DNA of 64,000 nt, taken from contig NW_026570354.1 of NCBI RefSeq assembly GCF_019649055.1, positions 310,001 to 374,000 of the forward strand, read 5' to 3'. Both the position numbers and the translations under genes were made by a program. Origin of the DNA: Paramacrobiotus metropolitanus. Its lineage: Eukaryota; Tardigrada; Eutardigrada; Parachela; Macrobiotidae. This document shows, in pieces, positions 31,401-46,889 of the stretch (position 1 is the first letter of the stretch; each line of letters begins with the position of its first letter). The notes below the pieces were generated by a model that saw nothing but the letters and a program-made list of their open reading frames with translations, made no database searches and had not been told where the DNA came from.

Positions 31401-32886
31401 GAACTGACCAGCTAATATCCATGAAAAATATGACCGTTATTGTATGATATCATATTCAAGCCCGCTTATCTACGGTCGTAGATTGAGTTGCTTACTTTGT
31501 TACTTAAATTAAGCCAAACAAATGCTCAGCCATTTCGTTTGATTTAATTTTTCGGCCATTTCACCAGATTTTTAAAGGGTATAGTCAGGTTTTTTTGGAA
31601 AAAATGATTTTTTTAAAAGTTGTTCAGATGACCACTATTTTACTGAGCGAGTAAAATCTCGAAAGATTGAACCGAGTTCTTTATATTTTTGAATCGATGG
31701 CAGTGGCAAAATTGTTTGTCCAAAGATTAGTTACGTTAACATAGATTTCAGCTTATGATAACTGACAGAACTGTTTGTAAGCCAGTCGCGGTATGTACCG
31801 TGAGGTTCCTAATAGTGTGAATCTTTTGTAGCTGCCTAGAGCAACGTGGAATTACACCAAACGGTCGTATGGATGATAACGGTGTAGCAAAAAATCGGAA
31901 TACGTTCATACATGGGATTAGAAGGACGAATTGTTTTGCACGTCAACGGTAATTATCGTGAGATCGTAAACAGTTTGAACCGCTTTTAACTACCTAGAGC
32001 AACGTAGAATTGCACCGAACAATCAAACGGAAAAGGATGGTATAGCACAAAACCGGATTTTGTTCAAACATGTGATTGCGAAAAGAATTGTTCAGTGGCG
32101 CCAACGGATGTATATCGCGTGCTTGCAAATGATGTGTCCTGTTTGTATGAGGCCAGCACGAAACAGCTCCATTTTTGATAATGGAATGTTCTAGAACTGA
32201 CCAGCTAATATCCATGAAGCTTATTGTGATATCATATTCAAGCCCGCTTATCTACGGTCGTAGATTGGTTTGCTTTACTTTTGTTACTTAAATTAAGCCA
32301 AACAAATGCTCAGCCATTTCGTTTGATTTAATTTTCAGCCATTCACCAGATTTTTTAAAGGGTATAGTCAGGTTTTGAAAAAAATGATTTTTTAAAAAGT
32401 TGTTTAGATGACCACTATTACTGCTGACGAGTAAAATCTCGAAAGATTGAACCGAGTTCTTTATATTTTTTGAATCGATGGCAGTGGCAAAAATTGTTTG
32501 TCAAAGATTAGTTACGTTAACATGGTTCAGCTTATGATAACTGACAGAACTGTTTGTAAGCCAGTCGCGGTATGTACCGTGAGGTTCCTAATAGTGTGAA
32601 TCTTTTGTAGCTGCCTAGAGCAACGTGGAATTACACCAAACGGTCGTATGGATGATAACGGTGTAGCAAAAAAATCGGATTACGTTCATACATGGGATTA
32701 TATAGGCAGGTTTTCTTCAAAAAAATGACTTTTTTAAAAGTTAATTTCAGATGGCCACTATTTTACTGAGCAAGTAAAATCTCAGAAAATCATACGAAGA
32801 GGATTTATATTTTGAATCCGCAGTGGCAAATTGTTTGTGCAAAGATTATTTACGTTAATATAGATTTCAGCTTATGATAACAGACA

Positions 32887-35800
32887 GAACTTTTGTAAGC
32901 CAGTCACGGTATGCACCGTGAGGTTGCTAATAGTGTGAATCTTTTGTAGCTGCCTCGAGCAACGTGGAACTACACCAAACGGTCGTATGGATGATAACGG
33001 TGTAGCAAAAAATCGGATTACGTTCATACATGGGATTAGAAGGACGAATTGTTTTGCACGTCAACGGTTATTATCGTGAGATCGTAAACAGTTTGAACCG
33101 CTTTTAACTACCTAGAGCAACGTAGAATTGCACCGAACAATCATACGGAAGAGGATGGTATAGCACAAAACCGGATTTTGTTCAAACATGTGATTGCGAA
33201 AAGAATTGTTCAGTGGCGCCAACGGATGTATATCGCCTGCTTGCAAATGATGTGTCCTGTTTGTGGCCAGCTAGGCCAGCACGAAACAGCTCCATTTTGC
33301 TGATGGAATGTTCTAGTACTGACCAGCTAATATCCATGGAAATATATAACCGTTATTGTATGATATCATATTCAAGTCCGCTTATCTACGGTCGTAGATT
33401 GACTTGCTTACTTTTGTTACTTAAAGAATCGCAAATAAATTTTCAGTCATTTCATTCGATTTAATTTTCGGCCTTTTACCAGATTTTCAAAGGCTATGGT
33501 CAGGTTTTTTCAAAAAATGACTTTTTTTAAAAGTTGTTCAGATGACCACTATTTTGCTGAGCGAGTAAAATCTCGAAAGATTGAACCGAGTTCTTTATAT
33601 TTTTGAATCGACGGCAGTGGCAAAATTGTTTGTGCAAAGATTAGTTACGTTAATATAGATTTCAGCTTATGATAACAGACAGAACTGTTTTGTAAGCCAG
33701 TCACGGTATGCACCGTGAGGTTGCTAATAGTGTGAATCTTTTGTAGCTGCCTCGAGCAACGTGGAACTACACCAAACGGTCGTATGGATGATAACGGTGT
33801 AGCAAAAAATCGGATTACGTTCATACATGGGATTATATAGGCAGGTTTTCTTCAAAAAAATGACTTTTTTTAAAAGTTGTTCAGATGACCACTATTTTGC
33901 TGAGCGAGTAAAATCTCGAAAGATTGAACCGAGTTCTTTATATTTTTGAATCGACGGCAGTGGCAAAATTGTTTGTGCAAAGATTATTTACGTTAATATA
34001 GATTTCAGCTTATGATAACAGACAGAACTTTTTGTAAGCCAGTCACGGTATGCACCGTGAGGTTGCTAATAGTGTGAATCTTTTGTAGCTGCCTCGAGCA
34101 ACGTGGAACTACACCAAACGGTCGTATGGATGATAACGGTGTAGCAAAAAATCGGATTACGTTCATACATGGGATTAGAAGGACGGGTGTTTTGCACGTC
34201 AACGGTTATTATCGTGAGATCGTAAACAGTTTGAACCGCTTTTAACTACCTAGAGCAACGTAGAATTGCACCGAACAATCATACGGAAGAGGATGGTATA
34301 GCACAAAACCGGATTTTGTTCAAACATGTGATTGCGAAAAGAATTGTTCAGTGGCGCCAACGGATGTATATCGCCTGCTTGCAAATGATGTGTCCTGTTT
34401 GTGGCCAGCTAGGCCAGCACGAAACAACTCCATTTTGCTGATGGAATGTTCTAGTACTGACCAGCTAATATCCATGGAAATATATAACCGTTATTGTATG
34501 ATATCATATTCAAGTCCGCTTATCTACGGTCGTAGATTGACTTGCTTACTTTTGTTACTTAAATTAAGCCAAATAAATTTTCAGTCATTTCATTCGATTT
34601 AATTTTTCGGCCTTTTTACCAGATTTTCAAAGGCTATAGTCAGGTTTTTTTCAAAAAAATGACTTTTTTTAAAAGTTGTTCAGATGACCACTATTTTGCT
34701 GAGCGAGTAAAATCTCGAAAGATTGAACCGAGTTCTTTAATATATTGAATCGACGGCAGTGGCAAAATTGTTTGTGCAAAGATTAGTTACGTTAATATAG
34801 ATTTCAGCTTATGATAACAGACAGAACTGTTTGTAAGCCAGTCACGGTATGCACCGTGAGGTTGCTAATAGTGTGAATCTTTTGTAGCTGCCTCGAGCAA
34901 CGTGGAACTACACCAAACGGTCGTATGGATGATAACGGTGTAGCAAAAAATCGGATTACGTTCATACATGGGATTAGAAGGACGAATTGTTTTGCACGTC
35001 AACGGTTATTATCGTGAGATCGTAAACAGTTTGAACCGCTTTTAACTACCTAGAGCAACGTAGAATTGCACCGAACAATCATACGGAAGAGGATGGTATA
35101 GCACAAAACCGGATTTTGTTCAAACATGTGATTGCGAAAAGAATTGTTCAGTGGCGCCAACGGATGTATATCGCCTGCTTGCAAATGATGTGTCCTGTTT
35201 GTGGCCAGCTAGGCCAGCACGAAACAGCTCCATTTTGCTGATGGAATGTTCTAGTACTGACCAGCTAATATCCATGGAAATATATAACCGTTATTGTATG
35301 ATATCATATTCAAGTCCGCTTATCTACGGTCGTAGATTGACTTGCTTACTTTTGTTACTTAAATTAAGCCAAATAAATTTTCAGTCATTTCATTCGATTT
35401 AATTTTTCGGCCTTTTTACCAGATTTTTAAAGGCTATAGTCAGGTTTTTTCAAAAAATGACTTTTTTTAAAAGTTGTTCAGATGACCACTATTTTGCTGA
35501 GCGAGTAAAATCTCGAAAGATTGAACCGAGTTCTTTATATTTTTGAATCGACGGCAGTGGCAAAATTGTTTGTGCAAAGATTAGTTACGTTAATATAGAT
35601 TTCAGCTTATGATAACAGACAGAACTGTTTGTAAGCCAGTCACGGTATGCACCGTGAGGTTGCTAATAGTGTGAATCTTTTGTAGCTGCCTCGAGCAACG
35701 TGGAACTACACCAAACGGTCGTATGGATGATAACGGTGTAGCAAAAAATCGGATTACGTTCATACATGGGATTAGAAGGACGAATTGTTTTGCACGTCAA

Positions 35801-38800
35801 CGGTTATTATCGTGAGATCGTAAACAGTTTGAACCGCTTTTAACTACCTAGAGCAACGTAGAATTGCACCGAACAATCATACGGAAGAGGATGGTATAGC
35901 ACAAAACCGGATTTTGTTCAAACATGTGATTGCGAAAAAGAATTGTTCAGTGGCGCCAACGGATGTATATCGCCTGCTTGCAAATGATGTGTCCTGTTTG
36001 TGGCCAGCTAGGCCAGCACGAAACAGCTCCATTTTTGATGATGGAATGTTCTAGTACTGACCAGCTAATATCCATGGAAATATATAACCGTTATTGTATG
36101 ATATCATATTCAAGTCCGCTTATCTACGGTCGTAGATTGACTTGCTTACTTTTGTTACTTAAATTAAGCCAAATAAATTTTCAGTCATTTCATTCGATTT
36201 AATTTTTCGGCATTTTTACCAGATTTTTAAAGGCTATAGTCAGGTTTTTTTCAAAAAAATGACTTTTTTTAAAAGTTGTTCAGATGACCACTATTTTGCT
36301 GAGCGAGTAAAATCTCGAAAGATTGAACCGAGTTCTTTATATTTTTGAATCGACGGCAGTGGCAAAATTGTTTGTGCAAAGATTAGTTACGTTAATATAG
36401 ATTTCAGCTTATGATAACAGACAGAACTGTTTGTAAGCCAGTCACGGTATGCACCGTGAGGTTGCTAATAGTGTGAATCTTTTGTAGCTGCCTCGAGCAA
36501 CGTGGAACTACACCAAACGGTCGTATGGATGATAACGGTGTAGCAAAAAAATCGGATTACGTTCATACATGGGATTAGAAGGACGAATTGTTTTGCACGT
36601 CAACGGTTATTATCGTGAGATCGTAAACAGTTTGAACCGCTTTTAACTACCTAGAGCAACGTAGAATTGCACCGAACAATCATACGGAAGAGGATGGTAT
36701 AGCACAAAACCGGATTTTGTTCAAACATGTGATTGCGAAAAAGAATTGTTCAGTGGCGCCAACGGATGTATATCGCCTGCTTGCAAATGATGTGTCCTGT
36801 TTGTGGCCAGCTAGGCCAGCACGAAACAGCTCCATTTTTGCTGATGGAATGTTCTAGTACTGACCAGCTAATATCCATGGAAATATATAACCGTTATTGT
36901 ATGATATCATATTCAAGTCCGCTTATCTACGGTCGTAGATTGACTTGCTTACTTTTGTTACTTAAATTAAGCCAAATAAATTTTCAGTCATTTCATTCGA
37001 TTTAATTTTTCGGCCTTTTTTACCAGATTTTTAAAGGCTATAGTCAGGTTTTTTCAAAAAAATGACTTTTTTTAAAAGTTGTTCAGATGACCACTATTTT
37101 GCTGAGCGAGTAAAATCTCGAAAGATTGAACCGAGTTCTTTATATTTTTGAATCGACGGCAGTGGCAAAATTGTTTGTGCAAAGATTAGTTACGTTAATA
37201 TAGATTTCAGCTTATGATAACAGACAGAACTGTTTGTAAGCCAGTCACGGTATGCACCGTGAGGTTGCTAATAGTGTGAATCTTTTGTAGCTGCCTCGAG
37301 CAACGTGGAACTACACCAAACGGTCGTATGGATGATAACGGTGTAGCAAAAAATCGGATTACGTTCATACATGGGATTAGAAGGACGAATTGTTTTGCAC
37401 GTCAACGGTTATTATCGTGAGATCGTAAACAGTTTGAACCGCTTTTAACTACCTAGAGCAACGTAGAATTGCACCGAACAATCATACGGAAGAGGATGGT
37501 ATAGCACAAAACCGGATTTTGTTCAAACATGTGATTGCGAAAAAGAATTGTTCAGTGGCGCCAACGGATGTATATCGCCTGCTTGCAAATGATGTGTCCT
37601 GTTTGTGGCCAGCTAGGCCAGCACGAAACAGCTCCATTTTGCTGATGGAATGTTCTAGTACTGACCAGCTAATATCCATGGAAATATATAACCGTTATTG
37701 TATGATATCATATTCAAGTCCGCTTATCTACGGTCGTAGATTGACTTGCTTACTTTTGTTACTTAAATTAAGCCAAATAAATTTTCAGTCATTTCATTCG
37801 ATTTAATTTTTCGGCCTTTTTACCAGATTTTTAAAGGCTATAGTCAGGTTTTTTCAAAAAAATGACTTTTTTTAAAAGTTGTTCAGATGACCACTATTTT
37901 GCTGAGCGAGTAAAATCTCGAAAGATTGAACCGAGTTCTTTATATTTTTGAATCGACGGCAGTGGCAAAATTGTTTGTGCAAAGATTAGTTACGTTAATA
38001 TAGATTTCAGCTTATGATAACAGACAGAACTGTTTGTAAGCCAGTCACGGTATGCACCGTGAGGTTGCTAATAGTGTGAATCTTTTGTAGCTGCCTCGAG
38101 CAACGTGGAACTACACCAAACGGTCGTATGGATGATAACGGTGTAGCAAAAAATCGGATTACGTTCATACATGGGATTAGAAGGACGAATTGTTTTGCAC
38201 GTCAACGGTTATTATCGTGAGATCGTAAACAGTTTGAACCGCTTTTAACTACCTAGAGCAACGTAGAATTGCACCGAACAATCATACGGAAGAGGATGGT
38301 ATAGCACAAAACCGGATTTTGTTCAAACATGTGATTGCGAAAAAGAATTGTTCAGTGGCGCCAACGGATGTATATCGCCTGCTTGCAAATGATGTGTCCT
38401 GTTTGTGGCCAGCTAGGCCAGCACGAAACAGCTCCATTTTGCTGATGGAATGTTCTAGTACTGACCAGCTAATATCCATGGAAATATATAACCGTTATTG
38501 TATGATATCATATTCAAGTCCGCTTATCTACGGTCGTAGATTGACTTGCTTACTTTTGTTACTTAAATTAAGCCAAATAAATTTTCAGTCATTTCATTCG
38601 ATTTAATTTTTCGGCCTTTTACCAGATTTTTAAAGGCTATAGTCAGGTTTTTTTCAAAAAAATGACTTTTTTTAAAAGTTGTTCAGACGACCACTATTTT
38701 GCTGAGCGAGTAAAATCTCGAAAGATTGAACCGAGTTCTTTATATTTTTGAATCGACGGCAGTGGCAAAATTGTTTGTGCAAAGATTAGTTACGTTAATA

Positions 38801-41230
38801 TAGATTTCAGCTTATGATAACAGACAGAACTGTTTGTAAGCCAGTCACGGTATGCACCGTGAGGTTGCTAATAGTGTGAATCTTTTGTAGCTGCCTCGAG
38901 CAACGTGGAACTACACCAAACGGTCGTATGGATGATAACGGTGTAGCAAAAAATCGGATTACGTTCATACATGGGATTAGAAGGACGAATTGTTTTGCAC
39001 GTCAACGGTTATTATCGTGAGATCGTAAACAGTTTGAACCGCTTTTAACTACCTAGAGCAACGTAGAATTGCACCGAACAATCATACGGAAGAGGATGGT
39101 ATAGCACAAAACCGGATTTTGTTCAAACATGTGATTGCGAAAAAGAATTGTTCAGTGGCGCCAACGGATGTATATCGCCTGCTTGCAAATGATGTGTCCT
39201 GTTTGTGGCCAGCTAGGCCAGCACGAAACAGCTCCATTTTGCTGATGGAATGTTCTAGTACTGACCAGCTAATATCCATGGAAATATATAACCGTTATTG
39301 TATGATATCATATTCAAGTCCGCTTATCTACGGTCGTAGATTGACTTGCTTACTTTTGTTACTTAAATTAAGCCAAATAAATTTTCAGTCATTTCATTCG
39401 ATTTAATTTTTCGGCCTTTTTACCAGATTTTTAAAGGCTATAGTCAGGTTTTTTCAAAAAAATGACTTTTTTTAAAAGTTGTTCAGATGACCACTATTTT
39501 GCTGAGCGAGTAAAATCTCGAAAGATTGAACCGAGTTCTTTATATTTTTGAATCGACGGCAGTGGCAAAATTGTTTGTGCAAAGATTAGTTACGTTAATA
39601 TAGATTTCAGCTTATGATAACAGACAGAACTGTTTGTAAGCCAGTCACGGTATGCACCGTGAGGTTGCTAATAGTGTGAATCTTTTGTAGCTGCCTCGAG
39701 CAACGTGGAACTACACCAAACGGTCGTATGGATGATAACGGTGTAGCAAAAAATCGGATTACGTTCATACATGGGATTAGAAGGACGAATTGTTTTGCAC
39801 GTCAACGGTTATTATCGTGAGATCGTAAACAGTTTGAACCGCTTTTAACTACCTAGAGCAACGTAGAATTGCACCGAACAATCATACGGAAGAGGATGGT
39901 ATAGCACAAAACCGGATTTTGTTCAAACATGTGATTGCGAAAAAGAATTGTTCAGTGGCGCCAACGGATGTATATCGCCTGCTTGCAAATGATGTGTCCT
40001 GTTTGTGGCCAGCTAGGCCAGCACGAAACAGCTCCATTTTGCTGATGGAATGTTCTAGTACTGACCAGCTAATATCCATGGAAATATATAACCGTTATTG
40101 TATGATATCATATTCAAGTCCGCTTATCTACGGTCGTAGATTGACTTACTTTTGTTACTTAAATTAAGCCAAATAAATTTTCAGTCATTTCATTCGATTT
40201 AATTTTTCGGCCTTTTTACCAGATTTTTAAAGGCTATAGTCAGGTTTTTTTCAAAAAAATGACTTTTTTTAAAAGTTGTTCAGATGACCACTATTTTGCT
40301 GAGCGAGTAAAATCTCGAAAGATTGAACCGAGTTCTTTATATTTTTGAATCGACGGCAGTGGCAAAATTGTTTGTGCAAAGATTAGTTACGTTAATATAG
40401 ATTTCAGCTTATGATAACAGACAGAACTGTTTGTAAGCCAGTCACGGTATGCACCGTGAGGTTGCTAATAGTGTGAATCTTTTGTAGCTGCCTCGAGCAA
40501 CGTGGAACTACACCAAACGGTCGTATGGATGATAACGGTGTAGCAAAAAATCGGATTACGTTCATAGATGGGATTAGAAGGACGAATTGTTTTGCACGTC
40601 AACGGTTATTATCGTGAGATCGTAAACAGTTTGAACCGCTTTTAACTACCTAGAGCAACGTAGAATTGCACCGAACAATCATACGGAAGAGGATGGTATA
40701 GCACAAAACCGGATTTTGTTCAAACATGTGATTGCGAAAAAGAATTGTTCAGTGGCGCCAACGGATGTATATCGCCTGCTTGCAAATGATGTGTCCTGTT
40801 TGTGGCCAGCTAGGCCAGCACGAAACAGCTCCATTTTTGCTGATGGAATGTTCTAGTACTGACCAGCTAATATCCATGGAAATATATAACCGTTATTGTA
40901 TGATATCATATTCAAGTCCGCTTATCTACGGTCGTAGATTGACTTGCTTACTTTTGTTACTTAAATTAAGCCAAATAAATTTTCAGTCATTTCATTCGAT
41001 TTAATTTTTCGGCCTTTTTACCAGATTTTCAAAGGCTATAGTCAGGTTTTTTTCAAAAAAATGACTTTTTTTAAAAGTTGTTCAGATGACCACTATTTTG
41101 CTGAGCGAGTAAAATCTCGAAAGATTGAACCGAGTTCTTTATATTTTTGAATCGACGGCAGTGGCAAAATTGTTTGTGCAAAGATTATTTACGTTAATAT
41201 AGATTTCAGCTTATGATAACAGACAGAACT
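32887..41230 (+). repeat. Satellite array, subfamily II (800-bp units, very homogeneous)
   Basis: Diagnostic words TATGCACCGTGAGG, GCCTCGAGCAACGTGGAAC, TTTGTGCAAAG, CGCCTGCTTGC and TTCTAGTACTGACC. About ten full units plus one short ~340-bp unit (33682-34024). Units from 37201 to about 40140 repeat at exactly 800 bp with almost no differences. Confidence 0.92.
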
Positions 41231-44200
41231 GTTTGTAAGACCACTTGTTTACTAAGCGAGTAAAATCTCGAAAGATTGAACCGAGTTCTTTATATTTTTG
41301 AATCGACGGCAGTGGCAAAATGGTTCGTGCAAAGATTAGTTACGTTAATATAGATTTCAGCTTATGATAACAGACAGAACTGTTTGTAAGCCCGTCACGG
41401 TATGCACCGTGAGGTTGCTAATAGTGTGAATTTTTTTGTAGCTGCCTCGAGCAACGTGGAACTACACCAAACGGTCGTATGGATGATAACGGTGTAGCAA
41501 AAAATCGGAATACGTTCATACATGGAATTAGAAAAACGAATTGTTTTGCACGTCAACGGTAATTATCGTGGGATCGCAAACAGTTTGAACCGCTTTTAAC
41601 TACCTAGAGCAACGTAGAATTGCACCGAACAATCATACGGAAGAGGATGGTATAGCACAAAACCGGATTTTGTTCAAATATGTGATTGCGAAAAAGAATT
41701 GTTCAGTGGCGCCAACGGATGTATATCGCTTGCTTGCAAATGATGTGTCCTGTTTGGGGCCAGCCAGGCCAGCACGCAACAGCTCCATTTTTGATGATGG
41801 AATGTTCTGGTATTGACCAGCTAATATCCATGGAAATATATAACCGCTATTGTATGATATCATATTCAAGTCCGCTTATCTACGGTCGTAGATTGACTTG
41901 CTTACTTTTGTTACTTAAATTAAGCCAAATAAATTTTCAGTCATTTCATTCGATTTAATTTTTCGGCCTTTTCACCAGATTTTTAAAGGCTATAGTCAGT
42001 TTTTTTTCAAAAAAATGACTTTTTTAAAAGTTGTTCAGATGACCACTATTTTACTAAGCGAGTAAAATCTCGAAAGTTTGAACCGAGTTCTTCATATTTT
42101 TGAATTGATGGCAGTGGCAAAATTGTTTGTGCAAATATTAATTACGTTAATATAGATTTCAGCTTATGATAACAGACAGAACTGTTTGTAAGCCAGTCAC
42201 GGTATGCACCGTGAGGTTGCTAATAGTGTGAATCTTTTGTAGCTGCCTCGAGCAACGTGGAACTACACCAAACGGTCGTATGGATGATAACGGTGTAGCA
42301 AAAAATCGGATTACGTTCATACATGGGATTAGAAGGACGAATTGCTTTGCACGTCAACGGTAATTATCGTGAGATCGTAAACAGTTTGAACCGCTTTCAA
42401 CTACCTAGAGCAACGTAGAACTGCACCGAACAATCGTACGGAAGAGGATGGTATAGCACAAAACCGGATTTTGTTCAAACATGTGATTGCGAAAAAGAAT
42501 TGTTCAGTGGCGCCAACGGATGTATATCGCGTGCTTGCACATGATGTGTCCTAGGGCCACCAGGCCAGCACGCAACAGCTCCATTTTTGATGATGGAATG
42601 TTCTGGTACTGACCAGCTAATATCCATGGAAATATATAACCGTTATTGTATGATATCATATTCAAGTCCGCTTATCTACGGTCGTAGATTGACTTACTTT
42701 TGTTACTTAAATCAAGCCAAATAAATTCTCAGCCATTTCGTTCGATTTAATTTTCGGCCTTTTCACCAGATTTTTAAAGTCAGGTTGTTTTTCAAAAAAA
42801 TGACTTTTTTTAAAAGTTGTTCAGATGACCACTTTTTTTTACTGAGCGAGTAAAATCTCGAAAGATTGAACCGAGTTCTTTATATTTTGAATCGACGGCA
42901 GTGGCAAAATTGTTTGCAAACATTAGTTACGTTAATATAGATTTCAGCGATAACAGACAGAACTGTTTGTAAGACTTGTTTACTAAGCGAGTAAAATCTC
43001 GAAAGATTGAACCGAGTTCTTTATATTTTTTGAATCGACGGCAGTGGCAAAATGGTTCGTGCAAAGATTAGTTACGTTAATATAGATTTCAGCTTATGAT
43101 AACAGACAGAACTGTTTGTAAGCCCGTCACGGTATGCACCGTGAGGTTGCTAATAGTGTGAATTTTTTTGTAGCTGCCTCGAGCAACGTGGAACTACACC
43201 AAAACGGTCGTATGGATGATAACGGTGTAGCAAAAAATCGGAATACGTTCATACATGGAATTAGAAAAACGAATTGTTTTGCACGTCAACGGTAATTATC
43301 GTGAGATCGCAAACAGTTTGAACCGCTTTTAACTACCTAGAGCAACGTAGAATTGCACCGAACAATCGTACGGAAGAGGATGGTATAGCACAAAACCGGA
43401 TTTTGTTCAAACATGTGATTGCGAAAAAGAATTGTTCAGTGGCGCCAACGGATGTATATCGCGTGCTTGCACATGATGTGTCCTGTGGGGCCAGCTAGGC
43501 CAGCACACAACAGCTCCATTTTTGATGATGGAATGTTCTGGTACTGACCAGCTAATATCCATGGAAATATATAACCGTTATTGTATGATCATATTCAAGT
43601 CCGCTTATCTACGGTCGTAGATTGACTTGCTTACTGTTACTTAAATCAAGCCAAATAAATTCTCAGCCATTTCGTTCGATTTAATTTTCGGCCTTTTCAC
43701 CAGATTTTTAAAGTCAGTTGTTTCAAAAATGACTTTTTTTAAAAGTTGTTCAGATGACCACTTTTTTACTGAGCGAGTAAAATCTCGAAAGATTGAACCG
43801 AGTTCTTTATATTTTTGAATCGACGGCAGTGGCAAAATTGATTGTGCAAACATTAGTTACGTTAATATAGATTTCAGCTTATGATAACAGACAGAACTGT
43901 TTGTAAGACCACTTGTTTACTAAGCGAGTAAAATCTCGAAAGATTGAACCGAGTTCTTTATATTTTTGAATCGACGGCAGTGGCAAAATGGTTCGTGCAA
44001 AGATTAGTTACGTTAATATAGATTTCAGCTTATGATAACAGACAGAACTGTTTGTAAGCCCGTCACGGTATGCACCGTGAGGTTGCTAATAGTGTGAATT
44101 TTTTTGTAGCTGCCTCGAGCAACGTGGAACTACACCAAACGGTCGTATGGATGATAACGGTGTAGCAAAAAATCGGAATACGTTCATACATGGAATTAGA

Positions 44201-46889
44201 AAAACGAATTGTTTTGCACGTCAACGGTAATTATCGTGAGATCGCAAACAGTTTGAACCGCTTTTAACTACCTAGAGCAACGTAGAATTGCACCGAACAA
44301 TCATACGGAAGAGGATGGTATAGCACAAAACCGGATTTTGTTCAAATATGTGATTGCGAAAAAGAATTGTTCAGTGGCGCCAACGGATGTATATCGCTTG
44401 CTTGCAAATGATGTGTCCTGTTTGGGCCAGCCAGGCCAGCACGCAACAGCTCCATTTTGATGATGGAATGTTCTGGTATTGACCAGCTAATATCCATGGA
44501 AATATATAACCGCTATTGTATGATATCATATTCAAGTCCGCTTATCTACGGTCGTAGATTGACTTGCTTACTTTTGTTACTTAAATTAAGCCAAATAAAT
44601 TTTCAGTCATTTCATTCGATTTAATTTTTCGGCCTTTTCACCAGATTTTTAAAGGCTATAGTCAGTTTTTTTCAAAAAAATGACTTTTTTAAAGTTGTTC
44701 AGATGACCACTATTTTGCTGAGCGAGTAAAATCTCGAAAGTTTGAACCGAGTTCTTCATATTTTTTGAATTGATGGCAGTGGCAAAATTGTTTGTGCAAA
44801 TATTAATTACGTTAATATAGATTTCAGCTTATGATAACAGACAGAACTGTTTGTAAGCCAGTCACGGTATGCACCGTGAGGTTGCTAATAGTGTGAATCT
44901 TTTGTAGCTGCCTCGAGCAACGTGGAACTACACCAAACGGTCGTATGGATGATAACGGTGTAGCAAAAAATCGGATTACGTTCATACATGGGATTAGAAG
45001 GACGAATTGCTTTGCACGTCAACGGTAATTATCGTGAGATCGTAAACAGTTTGAACCGCTTTTAACAACCTAGAGCAACGTAAAATTGCACCGAACAATC
45101 GTACGGAAGAGGATGGTATAGCACAAAACCGGATTTTGTTCAAACATGTGATTGCGAAAAAGAATTGTTCAGTGGCGCCAACGGATGTCTATCGCGTGCT
45201 TGCACATGATGTGTCCTGCTTGGGGCCAGCCAGGCCAGCACGCAACAGCTCCATTTTTGATGATGGAATGTTCTGGTACTGACCAGCTAATATCCATGGA
45301 AATATATAACCGTTATTGTATGATATCATATTCAAGTCCGCTTATCTACGGTCGTAGATTGACTTGCTTACTTTTGTTACTTAAATTAGTCATTTCATTC
45401 GATTTAATTTTTCGGCCTTTTTACCAGATTTTTAAAGGCTATAGTCAGGATTTTTTCAAAAAAATGACTTTTTTAAAAGTTGTTCAGATGACCACTATTT
45501 TACTGAGCGAGTAAAATCTCGAAAGATTGAACGAGTTCTTTATATTTGTGAATCGACGGCAGTGGCAAAATTGTTTGTCCAAAAATTAGTTACGTTGATA
45601 TAGATTTCAGCTTGTGATAACAGACAGAACTGTTTGCAAGCCAGTCACGGTATGTACCGTGAGGTTGCTAATACTGTGAATCTTTTGTAGCTGCCTCGAG
45701 CAACGTGGAATTACACCAAACGGTCGTATGGATGATAACGGTGTAGCAAAAAATCGGATTACGTTCATACATGGGATTAGAAGGACGAATTGCTTTGCAC
45801 GTCAACGGTAATTATCGTGAGATCGTAAACAGTTTGAACCGCTTTTAACAACCTAGAGCAACGTAAATTGCACCGAACAATCGTACGGAAGAGGATGGTA
45901 TAGCACAAAACCGGATTTTGTTCAAACATGTGATTGCGAAAAAGAATTGTTCAGTGGCGCCAACGGATGTCTATCGCGTGCTTGCAAATGATGTGTCCTG
46001 CTTGGGGCCAGCTAGGCCAGCACGAAACAGCTCCATTTTTGATGATGGAATGTTCTGGTACTGACCAGCTAATATCCATGGAAATATATAACCGTTATTG
46101 TATGATATCATATTCAAGTCCGCTTATCTACGGTCGTAGATTGACTTGCTTACTTTGTGCCAAATTAGTCATTTCATTCGATTTAATTTTTCGGCCTTTT
46201 TACCAGATTTTTAAAGGCTATAGTCAGGATTTTTTCAAAAAAATGACTTTTTTAAAAGTTGTTCAGATGACCACTATTTTACTGAGCGAGTAAAATCTCG
46301 AAAGATTGAACGAGTTCTTTATATTTGTGAATCGACGGCAGTGGCAAAATTGTTTGTCCAAAAATTAGTTACGTTGATATAGATTTCAGCTTGTGATAAC
46401 AGACAGAACTGTTTGCAAGCCAGTCACGGTATGTACCGTGAGGTTGCTAATACTGTGAATCTTTTGTAGCTGCCTCGAGCAACGTAGAATTACACCAAAC
46501 GGTCGTATGGATGATAACGGTGTAGCAAAAAATCGGAATACGTTCATACATGGGATTAGAAGGACGAATTGCTTTGCACGTCAACGGTAATTATCGTGAG
46601 ATCGTAAACAGTTTGAACCGCTTTTAACAACCTAGAGCAACGTAGAATTGCACCGAACAATCGTATGGAAGAGGATGGTATAGCACAAAACCGGATTTTG
46701 TTCAAACATGTGATTGCGAAAAGAATTGTTCAGTGGCGCCAACGGATGTATATCGCGTGTTTGCAAATGATGTGTCCTGTTTGTGGCTAGGCCAGCACAG
46801 AAACAGCTCCATTTTTGATGATGGAATGTTCTCGAACTGACCAGCTAATATCCATGTTGAAATATAACGAATTGTATGATTGACGATAG
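41231..46889 (+). repeat. Satellite array, mixed subfamily III with partial sub-repeat duplications
   Basis: Diagnostic words GGGCCAGCCAGGCCAGCACGC, TTCTGGTACTGACC and GGAATTAGAAAAACG. Extra ~150-bp pieces (TTTACTAAGCGAGT... to ACTGTTTGTAAG) enlarge several units to about 950 bp (junctions near 41235, 42970, 43910). Ends at the foreign insertion. Confidence 0.88.

Larger units (their letters stand above)
18227..32886 (+). repeat. Satellite array, subfamily I (~795-bp units)
   Basis: Head-to-tail units recognised by TATGTACCGTGAGG, GCCTAGAGCAACGTGG and mostly TTTGTCCAAAG. About 18 units. The A start is at 19013, 19809, 20606 and so on, with small indels mostly in A/T runs. The palindrome CACGGTATGTACCGTG is intact in most units. 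The last unit before 32887 is truncated to about 340 bp. Confidence 0.92.
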
